A stretch of DNA of 64,000 nt from Manihot esculenta (GCF_001659605.2 NC_035162.2:5351248-5415247); one strand, 5' to 3'. Counted from the first letter of the stretch, positions 49,041-61,584 are shown. Notes: generated by a model not told the origin, from the letters alone. Numbers and translations are program-made.

Positions 49041-49499
49041 CAATGAATTAATTATATTAAAATTTAATGATTTTAGAATAGTTTATATATTTAAAAATTA
49101 ATAAAAATATTTTAATATTTTTAATGATAAAAATAAATATATTGATTTTTAATTTAAACAAAATAATTATAAAAAAAAATTAAATATTTAATTTTAAAAA
49201 TATAAAAATTAATCTATTAATTATATTAAAAATTAAAAATTAAAAAATAATTTATTCTATAAATTATATTAATTATATCGTTTATTATTACTTACGATGA
49301 AAAATGAATTCTCTAATTTATTTATTACTTTTTAAAATAACTTTAACGCTTTACGATTATTAATAATACAAAAACTTTATTTGTTATTATGACTATTTTT
49401 AATCAAATTTAGAATAATAAATATTGGATAAGTTACAGCTAATTTTTCACGATGACAATGTTATTATAGAAAATACATATGAAATAAAATATAAAAAAT

Positions 49500-49670
49500 A
49501 ATTGGGTTGTAGTGTGTTGGTAAGTCAGTTGTAATTAGTTACGGACAGTTATGTTTCCCGCCACTTTTCCTTCTGTCTTTCTTCTCATGTATGTAAGCCT
49601 TCTGTGCAGAGAGAAATGAATCAGATAATTCAGTTTCCCAAATTCCCTTTGTTTCTCATTATATGAATAA
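49500..49670. repeat. Possible LTR fragment
   Basis: TTGGTAAGTCAGTTGTAATTAG...CTTCTGTGCAGAGAGAAATGAATCAGATAATTCAGTTTCCC resembles the R/U5 part of plant copia LTRs, which place a GAGAGAAATGAAT-type block near the 3' end. No second LTR or internal region is visible. Confidence 0.3.
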
Positions 49671-51854
49671 AATATTCTCAATATTTTTATGATATTATTA
49701 TAAAAAATAATAAATAAATTGATTACTATAATTTTATTTAATTTTTTTTATTTTTAAAATAATTTTTGATATTTAATAAAATTTAATATATTTAAAAGGA
49801 ATGTATTTTAAAAAAATAATAAAAAATTATATTTTTTAATATATATATATATAATTAAAATAAATAAAAATTATGAAATGAAAAAAAGTAATAAAAATAG
49901 TGGGAGACATGCAAATATAATAATGTATGATTAGCACTCCGAGATTTAACCTGGTGGAAAGTGTATCTTTGTAATATTGAGAGGTCTCAAGTTCAAAAAT
50001 AATGCATGATTAGAAGAGCATGTTTTGCAGTTTTAGACGTGGGAGAGTGAGGCCCAATACATTGGATTTATTCATCTACATTGAGCTGAGCCCAACTATC
50101 TTTCTGCACGACAACGAAACGCACCGTTCTGTTAATCGAAACCCCACAATCACACGCTCCGTCATGTGCTTAAGAAAAAAAAAAAAGAGTTTGGGACTTT
50201 TTGTTTTTAATTTATGAATATTATAATAGTGATGATTTGGTAGGTGAAATCCATGAATTGACTAATGAAATTAGAGTCTGTAGATTGAATATTAATACTT
50301 TTCATAATGTCTATTTCAGACATAAACATGCATTAATTTATGGTTGTATTAGTTTATCATCATGTCTTAATTATAATATATCTCTGGTTGTTGTCTCTAA
50401 TTTCATTTCATATTAGCAATTGCTGAATTTAAAAATTCTATGTGGGAAAAACTCTGTATTTTTTAGATTGTTGTAACAAAATAATTTTTTTTAAATGCAT
50501 AGTAAAGTATTTAAAAAGATCATACAAATTAATTATAAAAATAAAAAGAGCTAAAAAAAAATTAAAAGTCAACTCTAAATAAGTACTTATACAATTTACA
50601 AACTCAATTCACTCTATATTAAAAAAAACAAGAATATGAAACCACAAACTTAAATCCGAACCAATTACACCCATTGAAAAATCTAGTTGATGTACCATCC
50701 GAAATACTAAGAATCTTAATCTAGAGAAATGAATCGGCGATATTGATAAATTTTACATTATTCTGATCACAAAACAGCAAATAAAAAGCAGTTAAAAAGA
50801 CATAAATTTAAGTTATACGAAAGATCGTGGTTTAATAAAGTAGTTAAAAAAAAACTAGTGAGGAGAGACGCAACAAACTCAAATTAATACTGGTCAATCA
50901 TTAGACGCGAGAATGCAGTCTTGAAATGATATATCATATAATAAGAAATTCTTTAAAATTAACCATGCTTATTCTCATCTTAAATTTAATAGTCTTTTCA
51001 CCAATAAAAAATACTTGCAAAATAAAAAAAATTAAATGATATAGTGATGATTTTTATCTATTTCGAGATGGCGAAAGAAATTGAATCTATATTTTATAGA
51101 AAATAGAAAAAGTAATAAAAGAAAAAAATCAAACCAGATGATACAAGACGATAAAAAAAAAAAAGAAGAAAATCTAAACTAGAAAAGCCTTTTCCCTTTC
51201 GGAGTACCGCTTCAATTTTCCCGATTCTCTTTCACTTTTTCTCTCCCTTTATCAAAATAAACTTAATGTGAAGTCTTGGAAATAAAGACAAGTCTTGCAA
51301 ATAGTTAATCATTTATGTCAAAATTGATGGGCCAGCAACAGTTATTCAGTTCTACATGTTTGATCAAAGTCATGACCCATTAATTGACTGCAAAAGTTAT
51401 ATTTTTTACCATTTACTACGTTAAAAAAAAAAAAAAAAGCTGTCAAATTTTACCGCCATGCTTTTTCTAGAAGGAGAATTCTTAGAATTGTTCCTATCCC
51501 ATGGAAAGGCTCCTATATATATATAATTACTGCTTCAGGGTTAATAAAAAAAAAAGGAATCCTCCTTCTAGAAATCAAGAACTAGACCCTTAGACAAGTG
51601 CCAGTCTAATAATTTAAGGACTAATGTATAAAAACAATATTAATGAAGGATTAAAGAAAGAAGAAAAGGGAACCCATTACACATAAACACAACTCTACTG
51701 AAATCAATTCACATAATTAGCTTAGATTATTAAATTGCATCTGTAATTTCCCTTCCAATTTTATTTTTCATACAAATACATAATATATCATGACTTTGCA
51801 GACTGACAGAGAAATCTAGTTTATAGAACTAAGGGAGCTTCATTGAAAATTAGT

Positions 51855-52151
51855 TTAGGAGCAATTGGGGAGGCGAATCCCGCAGGCATTAACAACCTTC
51901 CTTGCACCAGGTGAATTTACGTACTGTTTCAGGTTTGGGTGCTTTAGGTACCCACACATGCACGGCTTCTGCTCCCTCAACTTGCTGCAGCAAGTGCTTG
52001 AGGGAGCTGTCGACGATGAGATTGCCGGCAGGCATGAGCTCAGCTGCACTGGGTTGCAAGCCACTGCACTTGACAAGCGCACTTCACCTAAAAGCATCAA
52101 AACCGCCACCGCCAAGACCAACCATAGGGATGAACCAGAAACTTTCTTCAT
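51855..52151 (-). CDS. Type-2 non-specific lipid-transfer protein (nsLTP2)
   Basis: Intronless, 98 residues. A signal peptide of about 29 residues (LWLVLAVAVLMLLGEVRLSSAVA) precedes a mature domain of about 69 residues, the usual nsLTP2 size. The eight-cysteine pattern is complete: C, C, CC, CMC (CxC with Met between), C, C, in ACNPVQLSSC, STCCSKL, KPCMCGYLK, VVNACGI and LPNC. nsLTP2 proteins are secreted, bind lipids in a hydrophobic cavity and act in cuticle or suberin deposition and defence. Overlapping plus-strand frames are shadows. It stands alone between repeat regions. Confidence 0.93.
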   Translation of the reverse strand: MKKVSGSSLWLVLAVAVLMLLGEVRLSSAVACNPVQLSSCLPAISSSTAPSSTCCSKLREQKPCMCGYLKHPNLKQYVNSPGARKVVNACGIRLPNCS

Positions 52152-53175
52152 CTTTAAGAATCAACTTACAATGAAAGTCGAAATGCGCGAGAAGAAAATG
52201 GTGCGTTCGACCAACAACGAGTCAGAGAATTTAACGACGGTTAGGAAGAAAATGGTGCGTCCCGAACGCTGACGTGTTAACTCAGCAATTCAAATTGTTT
52301 CATGTCACACATAGGTGGGTTATAAGAATTAAAAAGGTTTATATTGACCGGTATTATTAAATAACTACTCATTTGCTCGCATTGTAAGTAAAAAATTTTA
52401 TATTACTGTTATATTATATTATATGATATTATTTTATAAAATAATATTTTTATATATAAATTTTTTTTTAATTAAAAAAAATATATTTTTTAAAATTTCA
52501 AATTCAAAATAATAATAAGCACAAATTCATATATTATATATTAAACTCAATTGTAATAAAAAATTAAAAATTTTAATTCTAGTTATTATATATTATTAAT
52601 ATTCGATGATAAATTTTATTTAAAAAATTATATTTTAAAAAAATAAAATTTATTAAACTCTAATAATAGTAAATGACCGCAACCGTAGTAATATTGGCGG
52701 TGGATGAAAGGGTGATAGTTGAAGATGAGAATTATATGTTTTATCGTAATACCCTTTATTTATAATAATTTTTTAACTATAAAAATTTAGTATATCAAGA
52801 TGAATATTATTTTTATATTTTATAATAGTAGGAATGACTTTATAACAATAATAATATAAATATATTTTATTATTAATAAAAAATAAAATAATTTTTAAAA
52901 ATTAAAATGATGATATATATTTTAAAATAAAAATTAAAGTTTAGAGAAGTAGAACTTTAACGAGTGCTATTTATTTTTATATTTATGATTAATTACATTT
53001 ATATATAATAATAAATAAGATAAGTATTTATTTATTTTTAAAAATATATAAGAATAAATAATTGATTTTTTTATACAAAATTTTTAATTTCAGACACACT
53101 TAATATAAATATATAAATTTAAATTTATCATTTGATATAAATATATAAATTTAAGTATGTTACAGTTATAAATTT
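52152..53175. other. Promoter of the nsLTP2 gene and AT-rich flank
   Basis: 52152-52320 is the upstream region of the nsLTP2 gene and contains a direct repeat (AAGAAAATGGTGCGT) near 52192 and 52246. 52350-53175 is A/T-rich with no coding signal and ends at the copia LTR boundary. Confidence 0.4.
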
Positions 53176-54622
53176 TGTTGTCCCTTGAGACAATCCAAGA
53201 GGGGGTGAATTGGGTTTATAAAAAATTTAATGGCAAAGACAAGAAATTAGAAGAGAATAAGAAAGAGAAAAATCAACACAAAGATTTATAGAGGTTCAGC
53301 TATCCAAGCCTACGTCCTCTCCTCAAGGTCCACTTGAGAGTTCAACTCCACTATCAAATCTTCTTTGGGTGAAGATCAAAACCCTTATAATCTTAGAGCA
53401 AGCCTCTGCTCTTTACAAATCCTTTTTTTTTACTCAAGAGCAATTCTTTGCTCAAAGCCACACTCACAACAACAGAATCTCTCAATCAACCTTTACTCAC
53501 TCAGAAAAGCCAATCAATTACAACTCAAAACAAGCTTTCAAGAAATCAATACTTTGGCTCAAGGTTTTGAGAGAGAGAGAATAAAAAATGCTGTAATCTC
53601 AATAAATATTTGCTTAGATGGTTGTTGTAACCTCACAACAACAAAAACAAGTTGTATTTATAGTTCATTCATAAATATGGCCGTTGGGGGTGCATTAAAT
53701 GCAAATAGAGCCGTTTATGTTCAGAAAAAACCGTTACATCGCGTTCAGAAAAACTCAGGTTCGGCGGCCTAAGCTTAGAGTTCGGCGGCCGAACCATTTG
53801 GGGTGAAGAAACTATTCCTTTAAAACTGAACTTTCGGCGGCCTAAACTCAATGTTCGGCGGCCGAACATGGTGGACTTTCGTTTCTGTTCCTCACTTTCG
53901 GAAGCCAAACTTTAGGCTTCGGAGGCAGACCCAAAACACACTTTCGGCGGCCGAAGGTTAAAAGTTCGGCGGCCGAAAGTGTGGGACTTTCGTCTCTGTC
54001 CCTCACTTTCGGAAGCCGAAGGTTACACTTAGGGGGCTGGTTGAAAACCCACTTTTGGCGGCCGAAAGTCAATGTTCGGCGGCCGAACATATGGGACTTT
54101 CGTTTCTGTCCCTGACTTTCGGAAGCCGAAAGTTGTGTTTAGGGGGCACAAAATCCCTTCTTTAAAACTTTGAAAAATCATAACTTAGGCTATAAAAATT
54201 CATTTTTCAATCCGTTTGAATATTTGTAACCTATATTTTTAGATCTTTCATTCTGATGAAAAAATATTTTCAAAATCACTTCTTTTGAAAAATTTCATTT
54301 TGGTCCCTGAAAGTCAAGTACTTCAAAAAAGTGGCCATATCTAAAAGAACTTTTAGAAATGAAAGAACCCTTGAGCCATCACACTTAATTACTTGAAATT
54401 CACAATGAATAAAATGACAAGCATAATAAATAAAAATACTTTTTGATCCCTTTCTTGTAGTATGCTTCCAAAATTGGCACTTTTCACTTTTGTGACCGAA
54501 GCAATATCATTTGTTTCAATAAGGGACCTGCAAGCTCAATACAAACACTCTTGGAAATAATTAGTAGCACACCAATTGTTTATTAATCATCAAAACAAGG
54601 ATTAGGACATTTAGGTCCAACA
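53176..54622 (-). repeat. 3' LTR of the copia element
   Basis: 1,447 bp bounded by TGTTG...CAACA, with a purine tract immediately outside on the internal side. It contains the AGAGGGGGTGAATTGGGTT block near its outer end, typical of plant SIRE-like LTRs. The flanking five bases on the outer side are AATTT; the matching duplication cannot be checked because the 5' LTR is not in view. Open frames inside (53365-53772, 53669-54090) are not genes. Confidence 0.8.
53750..54145. repeat. Tandem array of GC-rich near-palindromes in the copia LTR
   Basis: About eight copies of TTCGGCGGCCGAA or single-base variants, in pairs, lie within units of about 110 bp that also contain GGGACTTTCGT(C/T)TCTGTCCCT and TTTCGGAAGCCGAA (at about 53870, 53980 and 54090). 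This block is far more GC-rich than its surroundings. Confidence 0.9.
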
Positions 54623-54623
54623 A

Positions 54624-54640
54624 TCTCCCCCTTTTTGATG
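54624..54640 (-). promoter_or_regulatory. Polypurine tract of the copia element
   Basis: On the minus strand the sequence AAAAAGGGGGAGATTG abuts the LTR start (TGTTGG). This is the expected primer site for plus-strand DNA synthesis. Two similar GGGGGAG tracts occur upstream, near 54710-54730 and 54968. Confidence 0.75.
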
Positions 54641-55059
54641 ATGACAAACAATTGGTAAATATTAGGATAATAATCATAAGTGTAGTGTGTGCATTTTAAA
54701 AAAAAAATCTCCCCCTTAATGTGCTCCCCCTGTTAAAAATACTTTATGCCATATTTAAAAAGTGAAAAGGCACATAAGGGAGGTTTTGACTCAATGCAAT
54801 GCTATGAGATGTAATGGATCCTATATGAATGAATGAGTCCCAACAAAAATGCATCTCAAATGAATACACACAATATCCACAAACCAAGAGAGAAAAATAT
54901 TTAATCCAAACGAGTTAAATAAAAATAGCCAATATCCATAAAAATTATCAAAAGTATACATAAGTAATACCATCTCTCCCCCTTTTAACATCATAAAAAA
55001 AAATACCACAATATCAGAAGGGAAAGAACAACAGCAACTAGATAAACAACAAAAAAATA

Positions 55060-56333
55060 TCACTGAGGCGGCTGAGGAGGTGGCACTCCAGATGACTGCT
55101 GAATGAAGTGCAAAATCTGTCTCTGCTGCTCGATCATGGTCTGCTGCTGGTCTGTAAGGCGTGCTAACTGCTGCTCCATCTGAGTCTGGCGATCAGACAT
55201 CTGAGTCTGGCGATCAGACATCTGAGCAACCTGCAACTCCAGACGACCCATGGCATCATACAGATCAGATGCAGTCCGAGAAGATGTACCCTGCTCGGTG
55301 GACCGCCCGGTACTAGCATCGCCTCGGGGAGCTCGTTCTGTCTCAAGATCAGCAGGAGAAGCATCATCTGACTCCTCATCAGAACCATCATGTGCCTGTG
55401 CTGCTGCATGTGCTGCTCTGTGAGCTGCAAAATCTCTCCTAGAATTATAAAATTCATTGCCTCTTCTAACCAGACCCATATGGTGGAGGGTAGCCTCAGT
55501 GTAGGGGATGTACTCACTAGACAATGGTAAGGCAGACTCTGTGCCTGGGTCAACCCCTAGGGCTCGGAGAAGAAGAGTAAGATGACGACCAAAAGGAAGA
55601 CAGCCCCTACTCAGCCTGAGGGAGTCAGCTATAGTGTGAATCATGATATGGGGAAGGTTAAGAACACGACCCTCTAGCAGGCAGGACACTACAAACATGT
55701 CAGAGTAGGTGAGAGCAGTCCTATGACTCGCTCTAGGGAGAACCTCATATGTGACAATATGGTGAACAACTTTAGGGAGAGTGTTGAGGTCACAGGCCAT
55801 AAACCTAGAGGGCGCCTCACGGTCTGCGTCTCCTGAAACAACCCTAGTCTGGTGAAGGGAAGAGACCTCACCAGTGATCCACTTATGAGTGGTGGATACA
55901 ACAGCCCCAGAGTTGGGGATACCTAGGTGACGAGCAATGATGTCGGGAGTGAGGTAAACCCTCTGACCATTGACAAAACTGACTAGGTGAGGGGGAGTGT
56001 GACGGGTGAAGGTGTGTAGGTTTGCATAGAACTCCCTAACAATCCTAGGATGGGTGTCTGATGGAGTGATAAGAAGGTGCTCCCAACCCTGAACAATGAA
56101 TGGCTGTAAAAAAACCATGAGAACGAAAGAGCTGAACACTGTTAGCATGAATGGTTCTCCCAGGATGAACAAACCTGAGAGAAAAAGGCTGAAAAGCAGG
56201 ATCATGCTCTCTAACAACAGGGAACTCAAAGGGTGGAGAATCAGGAGGGTCTGGGGAGGGAGACCTAGGAGGCTGCCTACTAGACTGACCTCTAAAGTAT
56301 GGGGTGTCTACGGGCTGTGGTTTTTCTACCCAT
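55060..56333 (-). pseudogene. Additional ORF of the SIRE-type element, frameshifted
   Basis: Main open frame: about 55060-56115 on the minus strand. It begins with the conserved block GWEHLL...RIVREFYANLH, then a plant-transposon-associated domain (YLTPDIIARHLGIPNSG, VSCLLEGRVLNLP, GRHLTLLLRALGVD), an Asp/Glu-rich linker and a C-terminal coiled coil with a duplicated MSDRQTQ heptad (a 21-bp tandem repeat near 55190-55225). Upstream coding sequence (FRGQSSRQPPRSPSPDPPDSP ... LFRSHGF) is in another frame. The shift falls at a run of seven A on the plus strand (56107-56113). The best start, ATG 56333, is again out of frame. Function of such ORFs is unknown; env-like roles have been proposed. A spliced transcript is possible, since a donor-like GTAAGT reads near 56906. 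Confidence 0.7.
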
Positions 56334-57110
56334 GTTACCCAAACAACAACTACAGAGGCAAATGAAAAAAAAGAAAAAGAAAAAAAAAAAAAGCAACATT
56401 GCCACAAAAACTCAGCCCATAAACACACAAAAGCCAACCAATAAGTATCACAGTCTTATATTTAAAACTTGATATATAAAAAACTCAGCTAACAAGATAA
56501 CACAGCTAATCACAACAACCCAGCTAATCAGTTACTGCACCAAGGCCATATTCAGAGCCAAGCCCATGTTCAAAACCTAGAGAAAAATTCTGATGCTCCA
56601 TCATTTGCAAAAACATAAACAAGTATCTAAGACAAAACCAACCAACAAATCCAGCTAACAGTATGTACATTTTAACAGAGTAATAAAAAAAATCAGGCAG
56701 TTTTATAAATATACAGCTATCAATAAAATAACCCAGCTATCAAGTTAACATAGATCAATAAAACAAAAAAAAATAACCAACAGATTTTATATATATATAT
56801 ATATATATATCAATAAAACTTCAACAAAACACAACTCTAGATATCAGATCAACAGAAAATAATAAGCAAAAATAAAGAAAAATAGAGAGAGAAAACAGAA
56901 CTTACCCAAAAGAGAAGAGTTCGAAAATGGGTTAATTTTGGAGAAAAGAAGGTGTTTTAGTGAGTTTAGGAGAAGAAAATGAGAGAAAAAAAAGGAGATT
57001 TTTGGGCAAAAATGGCTTGGATCAGGCGATTTTCGAAGAGGAAGATGAAGAGAGATTCGGGAGAGGGAGAAAGCTTCGGGGGAGAGAGAGAGTCGCGCGA
57101 GGAAGACGAT
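56334..57110. other. Internal non-coding spacer of the copia element
   Basis: A/T-rich with an (AT)n tract at about 56788-56810 and short TAACAAGATAACACAGCTAATCA-like iterations. On the minus strand a donor-like TTTTGG/GTAAGT near 56906 could start an intron ending near 56350, upstream of the additional ORF; this is inferred from consensus only. Confidence 0.4.
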
Positions 57111-57119
57111 GAGCTGTCG

Positions 57120-57345
57120 CGGGGGTTTTTAAGGAACGCGCAGTTTCGGCGGCCGAACTAATCTTCGGCGGCCGAATCTGGGCAAGTTTAGGAGGCCGAA
57201 CTTAATCTTCGGCGGCCGAACTTGACAATGTTCGGCGGCCGAACAAAATGTTAGGCGGCCGAAAAAGAAAAAGAAAAAAGACAGAAAAATTCCCGCTTTT
57301 CATATTGCCCTTGAAATTGAAGGTTAGGGGGCCGAAAGTGCCTCC
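57120..57345. repeat. Second cluster of TTCGGCGGCCGAA motifs, internal to the copia element
   Basis: About six copies or variants (TTCGGCGGCCGAACT, GAGGCCGAACTT, TTAGGCGGCCGAA) occur within 150 bp between pol and the additional ORF. They use the same word as the LTR array at 53750-54145. Confidence 0.88.
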
Positions 57346-57439
57346 GAACCTGGAATTTTTGGGCTTCCCCTCCCCCCCTTTTTTTTTTTTTTTTTAAAAT
57401 ATCAAACAATTTTGACATGCAAAAAAAAAAAATATACAC

Positions 57440-60400
57440 TCAACAACCACCATCTAGCATTCCCAATTCCCTTTTAATGAAGTTAAATCTTTCTTCATTT
57501 AAAGGTTTAGTGAAAATATCAGCTAGTTGGTTGTTTGTATCCACAAACTCAAGAACAACATCACCATTTAACACATGATCACGAATGAAATGATGTCTAA
57601 TGTCAATATGCTTAGTTCTAGAATGTTGAATGGGGTTCTTGGTTAGATTGATTGCACTTGTATTATCACATTTAATAGGAATGTGATCAAGAGATACTTC
57701 AAAATCTCTTAATTGTTGTTTAATCCAAAGGACTTGACTACAACAAAGACCCGCCGCCACATATTCGGCTTCGGCGGTTGATAGTGCAACCGAATTTTGT
57801 TTCTTGCTACACCAAGAAATAAGAGATTGTCCTAGAAGTTGACAAGTACCCGAGGTACTCTTCCTATCAAGAATGCTTCCGGCAAAGTCGGCATCCGAGT
57901 AGGAATATAAACTAAAGGATGAACTTCTAGGATACCATAACCCCAAATACAATGTGCCATGTAAATATCTAAGAATGCGTTTAACGGCATGCAAATGAGA
58001 CTCTTTAGGACATGATTGAAAACGTGCACATAAACATACGGAAAACATGATATCCGGTCTAGATGCGGTGAGATATAAAAGGCTTCCGATCATACCTCTA
58101 TAGAGCTTTTCATCAATAGGCTTACCCTTTTCATCCTTGTCAAGCTTGGTGTTTGTGCTCATTGGAGTTCTACTTGGCTTGCTACTCTCCATTCCAAACC
58201 TTTTGATTAGCTCCTTTGTGTATTTGGCTTGGTTGATGAAGATGCCATCCTTAGCTTGTTTGATTTGAAGCCCAAGGAAGAATTTGAGTTCTCCCATCAT
58301 GCTCATCTCAAACTCACTTTTCATAACTTTTGAAAACTCTTCACACAAACACACATTAGTAGCACCAAATATAATATCATCAACATATATTTGCACTACA
58401 AGGATGTCATTTCCATGATTTTTGACAAAAAGAGTTGTATCCACTTTGCCTTTTGAAAAACCATTTTGCAAAAGAAAATTACTTAGTCTTTCATACCAAG
58501 CTCTAGGAGCTTGTTTTAAACCATATAAAGCTTTAGACAATTTAAAAACATGATTTAGAAAGGCATGATTTTCAAACCCCGGAGGTTGCTCAACATAAAC
58601 CTCCTCCTCAATAAAACCATTTAAAAAGGCACTTTTCACATCCATTTGAAAGAGATTAAAATTCATGTATGATGCATATGCAAGCAAGATTCTAATGGCT
58701 TCTAATCTAGCTACGGGGGCAAAAGTTTCATCATAGTCTATGCCCTCCTCTTGGTTATAGCCTTTAGCTACCAACCTAGCTTTGTTTCTAATGATATTGC
58801 CATCTTCATCAAGCTTATTTCTAAACACCCATTTGGTGCCTATGGTGGGGTGATGTTTTGGTCTAGACACTAAGGTCCAAACCTTGTTCCTTTCAAATTG
58901 GTTGAGTTCTTCTTGCATAGCAAGAACCCAACTCTCATCACCAATAGCCTCATCTATAGATTTAGGCTCTATATGAGATATGAATGCAATATTATTACAT
59001 ACATGTCTAAGAGAGGATCTAGTAGTTACCCCTTGTGATGTATCACCAATTATTTGATCCTTGGGGTGATCCTTCTTGTAGGCCCAATCCTTTGGCAAGT
59101 CATGTTGGACTCCTTGACTTTGTGTAATTTGCATTTGTTGCTCTTGAAGTCCAACTTCATCTTCCTTTGCCTCTATTGAAACCTCCTTGGGTTGATTTTG
59201 ATCTCCATGAGATTGAGGATCTTCAATGGTCAACTCATCAAGGTTACCTACAAGATCATCATCACAAGATACCTCCTTTCTAGGAGCAAAGGGATTAGAT
59301 TCATAAAAAACAACATGCATTGACTCTTCAACTATCAAGGTTCTTTTATTGAATACTCTATATGATTTACTAGATATAGAGTATCCTAAGAAGATACCTT
59401 CATCGGTTTTGGAGTCAAATTTGCCTAAATTATCCTTATTGTTTAATATGAAGCATTTACAACCAAAAACTCTAAAATGACTAACTCTAGGTTTCCTTCC
59501 ATTCCAAAGCTCATAAGGAGTTTTATTTAGGAGAGGTCTAATTAAAACTCTATTTGAAACATAACAAGCCGTATTTATGGCTTCCGCCCAAAAATAAGTA
59601 GGTAAATTATACTCTCTTAACATAGTCCTCCCCATATCTAAAAGAGTTCTATTTTTTCTTTCAACAACACCATTTTGTTGGGGAGTCCTAGGAGATGAAA
59701 AATTATGAGTGATCCCTAACTTATTACAAAAAGTTTCAAATTTTTTATTTTCAAATTCTCTACCATGATCACTCCTTATAGAAGAAATTTGAAAACCCTT
59801 TTCATTTTGAACTTTCTTTGTAAAACTTTTAAAAGCATCAAAACAATCATCCTTATGAGCAAGGAACACAACCCAAATATACCTAGAGTAGTCATCAACT
59901 ATAACAAACCCATAATGCATGCCACCAAGACTAGCTACTCTAGTTGGACCAAATAAATCCATATGCAAGAGTTGCAAAGGTCTAGAAGAGATTACCTTAT
60001 TAATAGCTTTAAATGAACTCTTAACTTGCTTACCCATTTGACATGCATCACATACTTTGTCCTTTTCATATTTGATCTTTGGAAGACCATCAACTAGCTC
60101 GTCTTTGCTCAAATTTTTGAGGAGATCCATGCTAGCATGAGAAAGCCTTCTATGCCAAATCCAAGAGTTATCACTAATAGATACAAAGCACTTCATATCT
60201 TGGTTAGTCATAGCTTGTAAGTCAATAAGATAAATATTTTCAACTCTTTCACCAACAAATAATATTTTGTTATCCGACATTCTAGAAACAAAACATGATT
60301 TTGGTTCAAAGATAACTCTACAACCTTTATCACATAATTGACTTACACTTAACAAATTATGCTTCAAACCATCAACTAATAGAACTTTATCAAGAATATG

Positions 60401-60586
60401 AGAGTTTTCCTTACCGACTTTACCTATACCAACAATTTTACCTTTTCCATTGTCTCCAAAGGTTACTTGTCCACTTCCGTCTTTCTTTTCAAGAGAGATG
60501 AAGTGATTTGAGTTTCCGGTCATGTGCCTTGAACATCTACTATCTAGATACCATTTGCTTTCAATTTTTGAGGATTTCAAGCACAC
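57440..60586 (-). CDS. Ty1/copia pol polyprotein (protease, integrase, RT, RNase H)
   Basis: Open for 1,048 codons. Protease motif near residue 15 reads DSRCSRH where DSG(C/A)S is expected. Integrase zinc-binding HHCC lies at about 144-182 (WHRRLSH ... CDACQ), and the DDE core at about 210-310 ([23 protein letters not shown]). Reverse transcriptase spans about 560-810 ([49 protein letters not shown]). RNase H runs from about 885 ([18 protein letters not shown]) to the C-terminus ([19 protein letters not shown]). No internal stop makes this a relatively young copy. The altered protease Gly and the break towards gag make autonomous activity unlikely. The start is formal: the frame begins at a non-ATG codon after the gag stop. 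Confidence 0.92.
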   Translation of the reverse strand: MCLKSSKIESKWYLDSRCSRHMTGNSNHFISLEKKDGSGQVTFGDNGKGKIVGIGKVGKENSHILDKVLLVDGLKHNLLSVSQLCDKGCRVIFEPKSCFVSRMSDNKILFVGERVENIYLIDLQAMTNQDMKCFVSISDNSWIWHRRLSHASMDLLKNLSKDELVDGLPKIKYEKDKVCDACQMGKQVKSSFKAINKVISSRPLQLLHMDLFGPTRVASLGGMHYGFVIVDDYSRYIWVVFLAHKDDCFDAFKSFTKKVQNEKGFQISSIRSDHGREFENKKFETFCNKLGITHNFSSPRTPQQNGVVERKNRTLLDMGRTMLREYNLPTYFWAEAINTACYVSNRVLIRPLLNKTPYELWNGRKPRVSHFRVFGCKCFILNNKDNLGKFDSKTDEGIFLGYSISSKSYRVFNKRTLIVEESMHVVFYESNPFAPRKEVSCDDDLVGNLDELTIEDPQSHGDQNQPKEVSIEAKEDEVGLQEQQMQITQSQGVQHDLPKDWAYKKDHPKDQIIGDTSQGVTTRSSLRHVCNNIAFISHIEPKSIDEAIGDESWVLAMQEELNQFERNKVWTLVSRPKHHPTIGTKWVFRNKLDEDGNIIRNKARLVAKGYNQEEGIDYDETFAPVARLEAIRILLAYASYMNFNLFQMDVKSAFLNGFIEEEVYVEQPPGFENHAFLNHVFKLSKALYGLKQAPRAWYERLSNFLLQNGFSKGKVDTTLFVKNHGNDILVVQIYVDDIIFGATNVCLCEEFSKVMKSEFEMSMMGELKFFLGLQIKQAKDGIFINQAKYTKELIKRFGMESSKPSRTPMSTNTKLDKDEKGKPIDEKLYRGMIGSLLYLTASRPDIMFSVCLCARFQSCPKESHLHAVKRILRYLHGTLYLGLWYPRSSSFSLYSYSDADFAGSILDRKSTSGTCQLLGQSLISWCSKKQNSVALSTAEAEYVAAGLCCSQVLWIKQQLRDFEVSLDHIPIKCDNTSAINLTKNPIQHSRTKHIDIRHHFIRDHVLNGDVVLEFVDTNNQLADIFTKPLNEERFNFIKRELGMLDGGC

Positions 60587-60600
60587 CTAAAAGAAAGAAT

Positions 60601-61066
60601 TCAAACACTTTTAGGTACCCAAATGTACTTGGGTCCTTGGGGGTTAGTCATTCCACTATCCAATTTCCATATGCTACCATATCCAAGATGCACTTTTCTA
60701 ATAGAGCACTTATAGTTGGTATGACCAAACTTGCCACAGTAGTGACAGTGACCATTGAACCTTCTTACTCTAGGTCCATAGGTGAGTGAGTATGTTTGAG
60801 TTCTCATGTGGCCATTTCTCCTTTGCTTATTAAAAGCATGTGAGCAAGAGATATGATTGGAGTGGTGATTTTGTGAACTATAAGTGTGTGTTCTATAATG
60901 ATCATTTCTCTTATATACAACTTGCCTAGGTGTGTGTCTTATATGAGTGTTGTAACTAGTGGATTGGTGTACATGTGCATTCCTTGTAGGTGCATTCCTC
61001 ATAGACAAATCACTACTAGAATCTTTAGGCATATTTCCATTTGAGCTAGAAACCTTAGGTTCATGT
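60601..61066 (-). pseudogene. 3' end of copia gag with zinc knuckle, cut by an insertion
   Basis: The minus-strand frame contains the CCHC zinc knuckle (CHYCGKFGHTNYKC) and then the gag-protease linker (PQGPKYIWVPK). It stops at 60601-60603, and pol continues in a different frame 15 bp further on, so a frameshift or small rearrangement separates them. Upstream the coding sequence is interrupted at 61066 by the LTR sequence B. Confidence 0.8.
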
Positions 61067-61584
61067 TGTAACGACCCGGAAACCGGACCGCTACCGGCGC
61101 TAGGATTCAGGTCGGCTTAAGGCCGCCAGAACCCGTAGCAAGCCAAACATACATCCTGTGAACCTGTTTAATCCCATACATGATCAACAACATACATAAA
61201 AATTAAAACTTTTCTTTCCAAGCCTAACCTGTGCATACATAACATATCATAAACCCCTCATTGGAGTCCTCATCAAATACTCCAATGGGTAACATAACAT
61301 ATGATAGGCTTAGATAACATAAACATCATAAAAACATTTTTGGATCATATACACAAGGGATTAAAACAAACTCTAGTCAAGCACATTCTAAACTTTCATT
61401 ACATTACATAACTGTAATACCCGGCTAGAATCCGGCATCGGAATTCCTGTCGTCCGGTGGAATCTGGAGTGTCGGAATTCTAGAGGAGGGTAGGATTTAT
61501 GTTTTACTACGTGTTATGATGTGTGTTAATGTGTTAAAGTCAAATGGACTTAAGTTTTGAGCTGAAATGACCCAAGGCAGATGA

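Larger units (their letters stand above)
45300..51854. other. Gene-poor, AT-rich repeat region
   Basis: No gene is supported over 6.5 kb. Contents: (TA)n at 45556-45570; two copies of an AACCGAA-type dispersed repeat, listed separately; a possible LTR fragment at 49500-49670; long A/T stretches at 47660-48560 and 49040-49480. 47400-47650 and 50000-50420 have more balanced composition and short open frames, but no recognisable domain. Confidence 0.5.
53176..61066 (-). mobile_element. SIRE-type Ty1/copia retrotransposon, 5' part lost or displaced
   Basis: Reading on the minus strand: gag fragment with a zinc knuckle (61066-60601), pol (60586-57440), an intergenic segment with GC palindromes, a SIRE-like additional ORF (56333-55060), a polypurine tract and the 3' LTR (54622-53176). 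The order gag-protease-integrase-RT-RNase H is that of Ty1/copia. An extra ORF after pol and a long LTR fit the SIRE/Maximus lineage. The 5' LTR and most of gag are beyond an insertion at 61067 and may lie outside the window. Decay signs: frame break between gag and pol, altered protease motif, frameshifted additional ORF. Confidence 0.88.

Noticed and set aside
50020..50416. Two consecutive short frames (65 and 71 codons)
   Set aside because: No domain and overlapping AT-rich sequence; not supportable as genes.
53365..54090. Open frames up to 135 codons in the copia LTR, and 62060-62663 frames up to 186 codons in the solo LTR
   Set aside because: They are driven by the GC palindrome arrays (repeating FGGR or RRPN-type residues) on both strands; LTRs are non-coding.
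53750..54145. CRISPR-like regular repeat spacing
   Set aside because: Plant nuclear LTR; repeats are near-palindromic words in variable pairs and not identical direct repeats with unique spacers.
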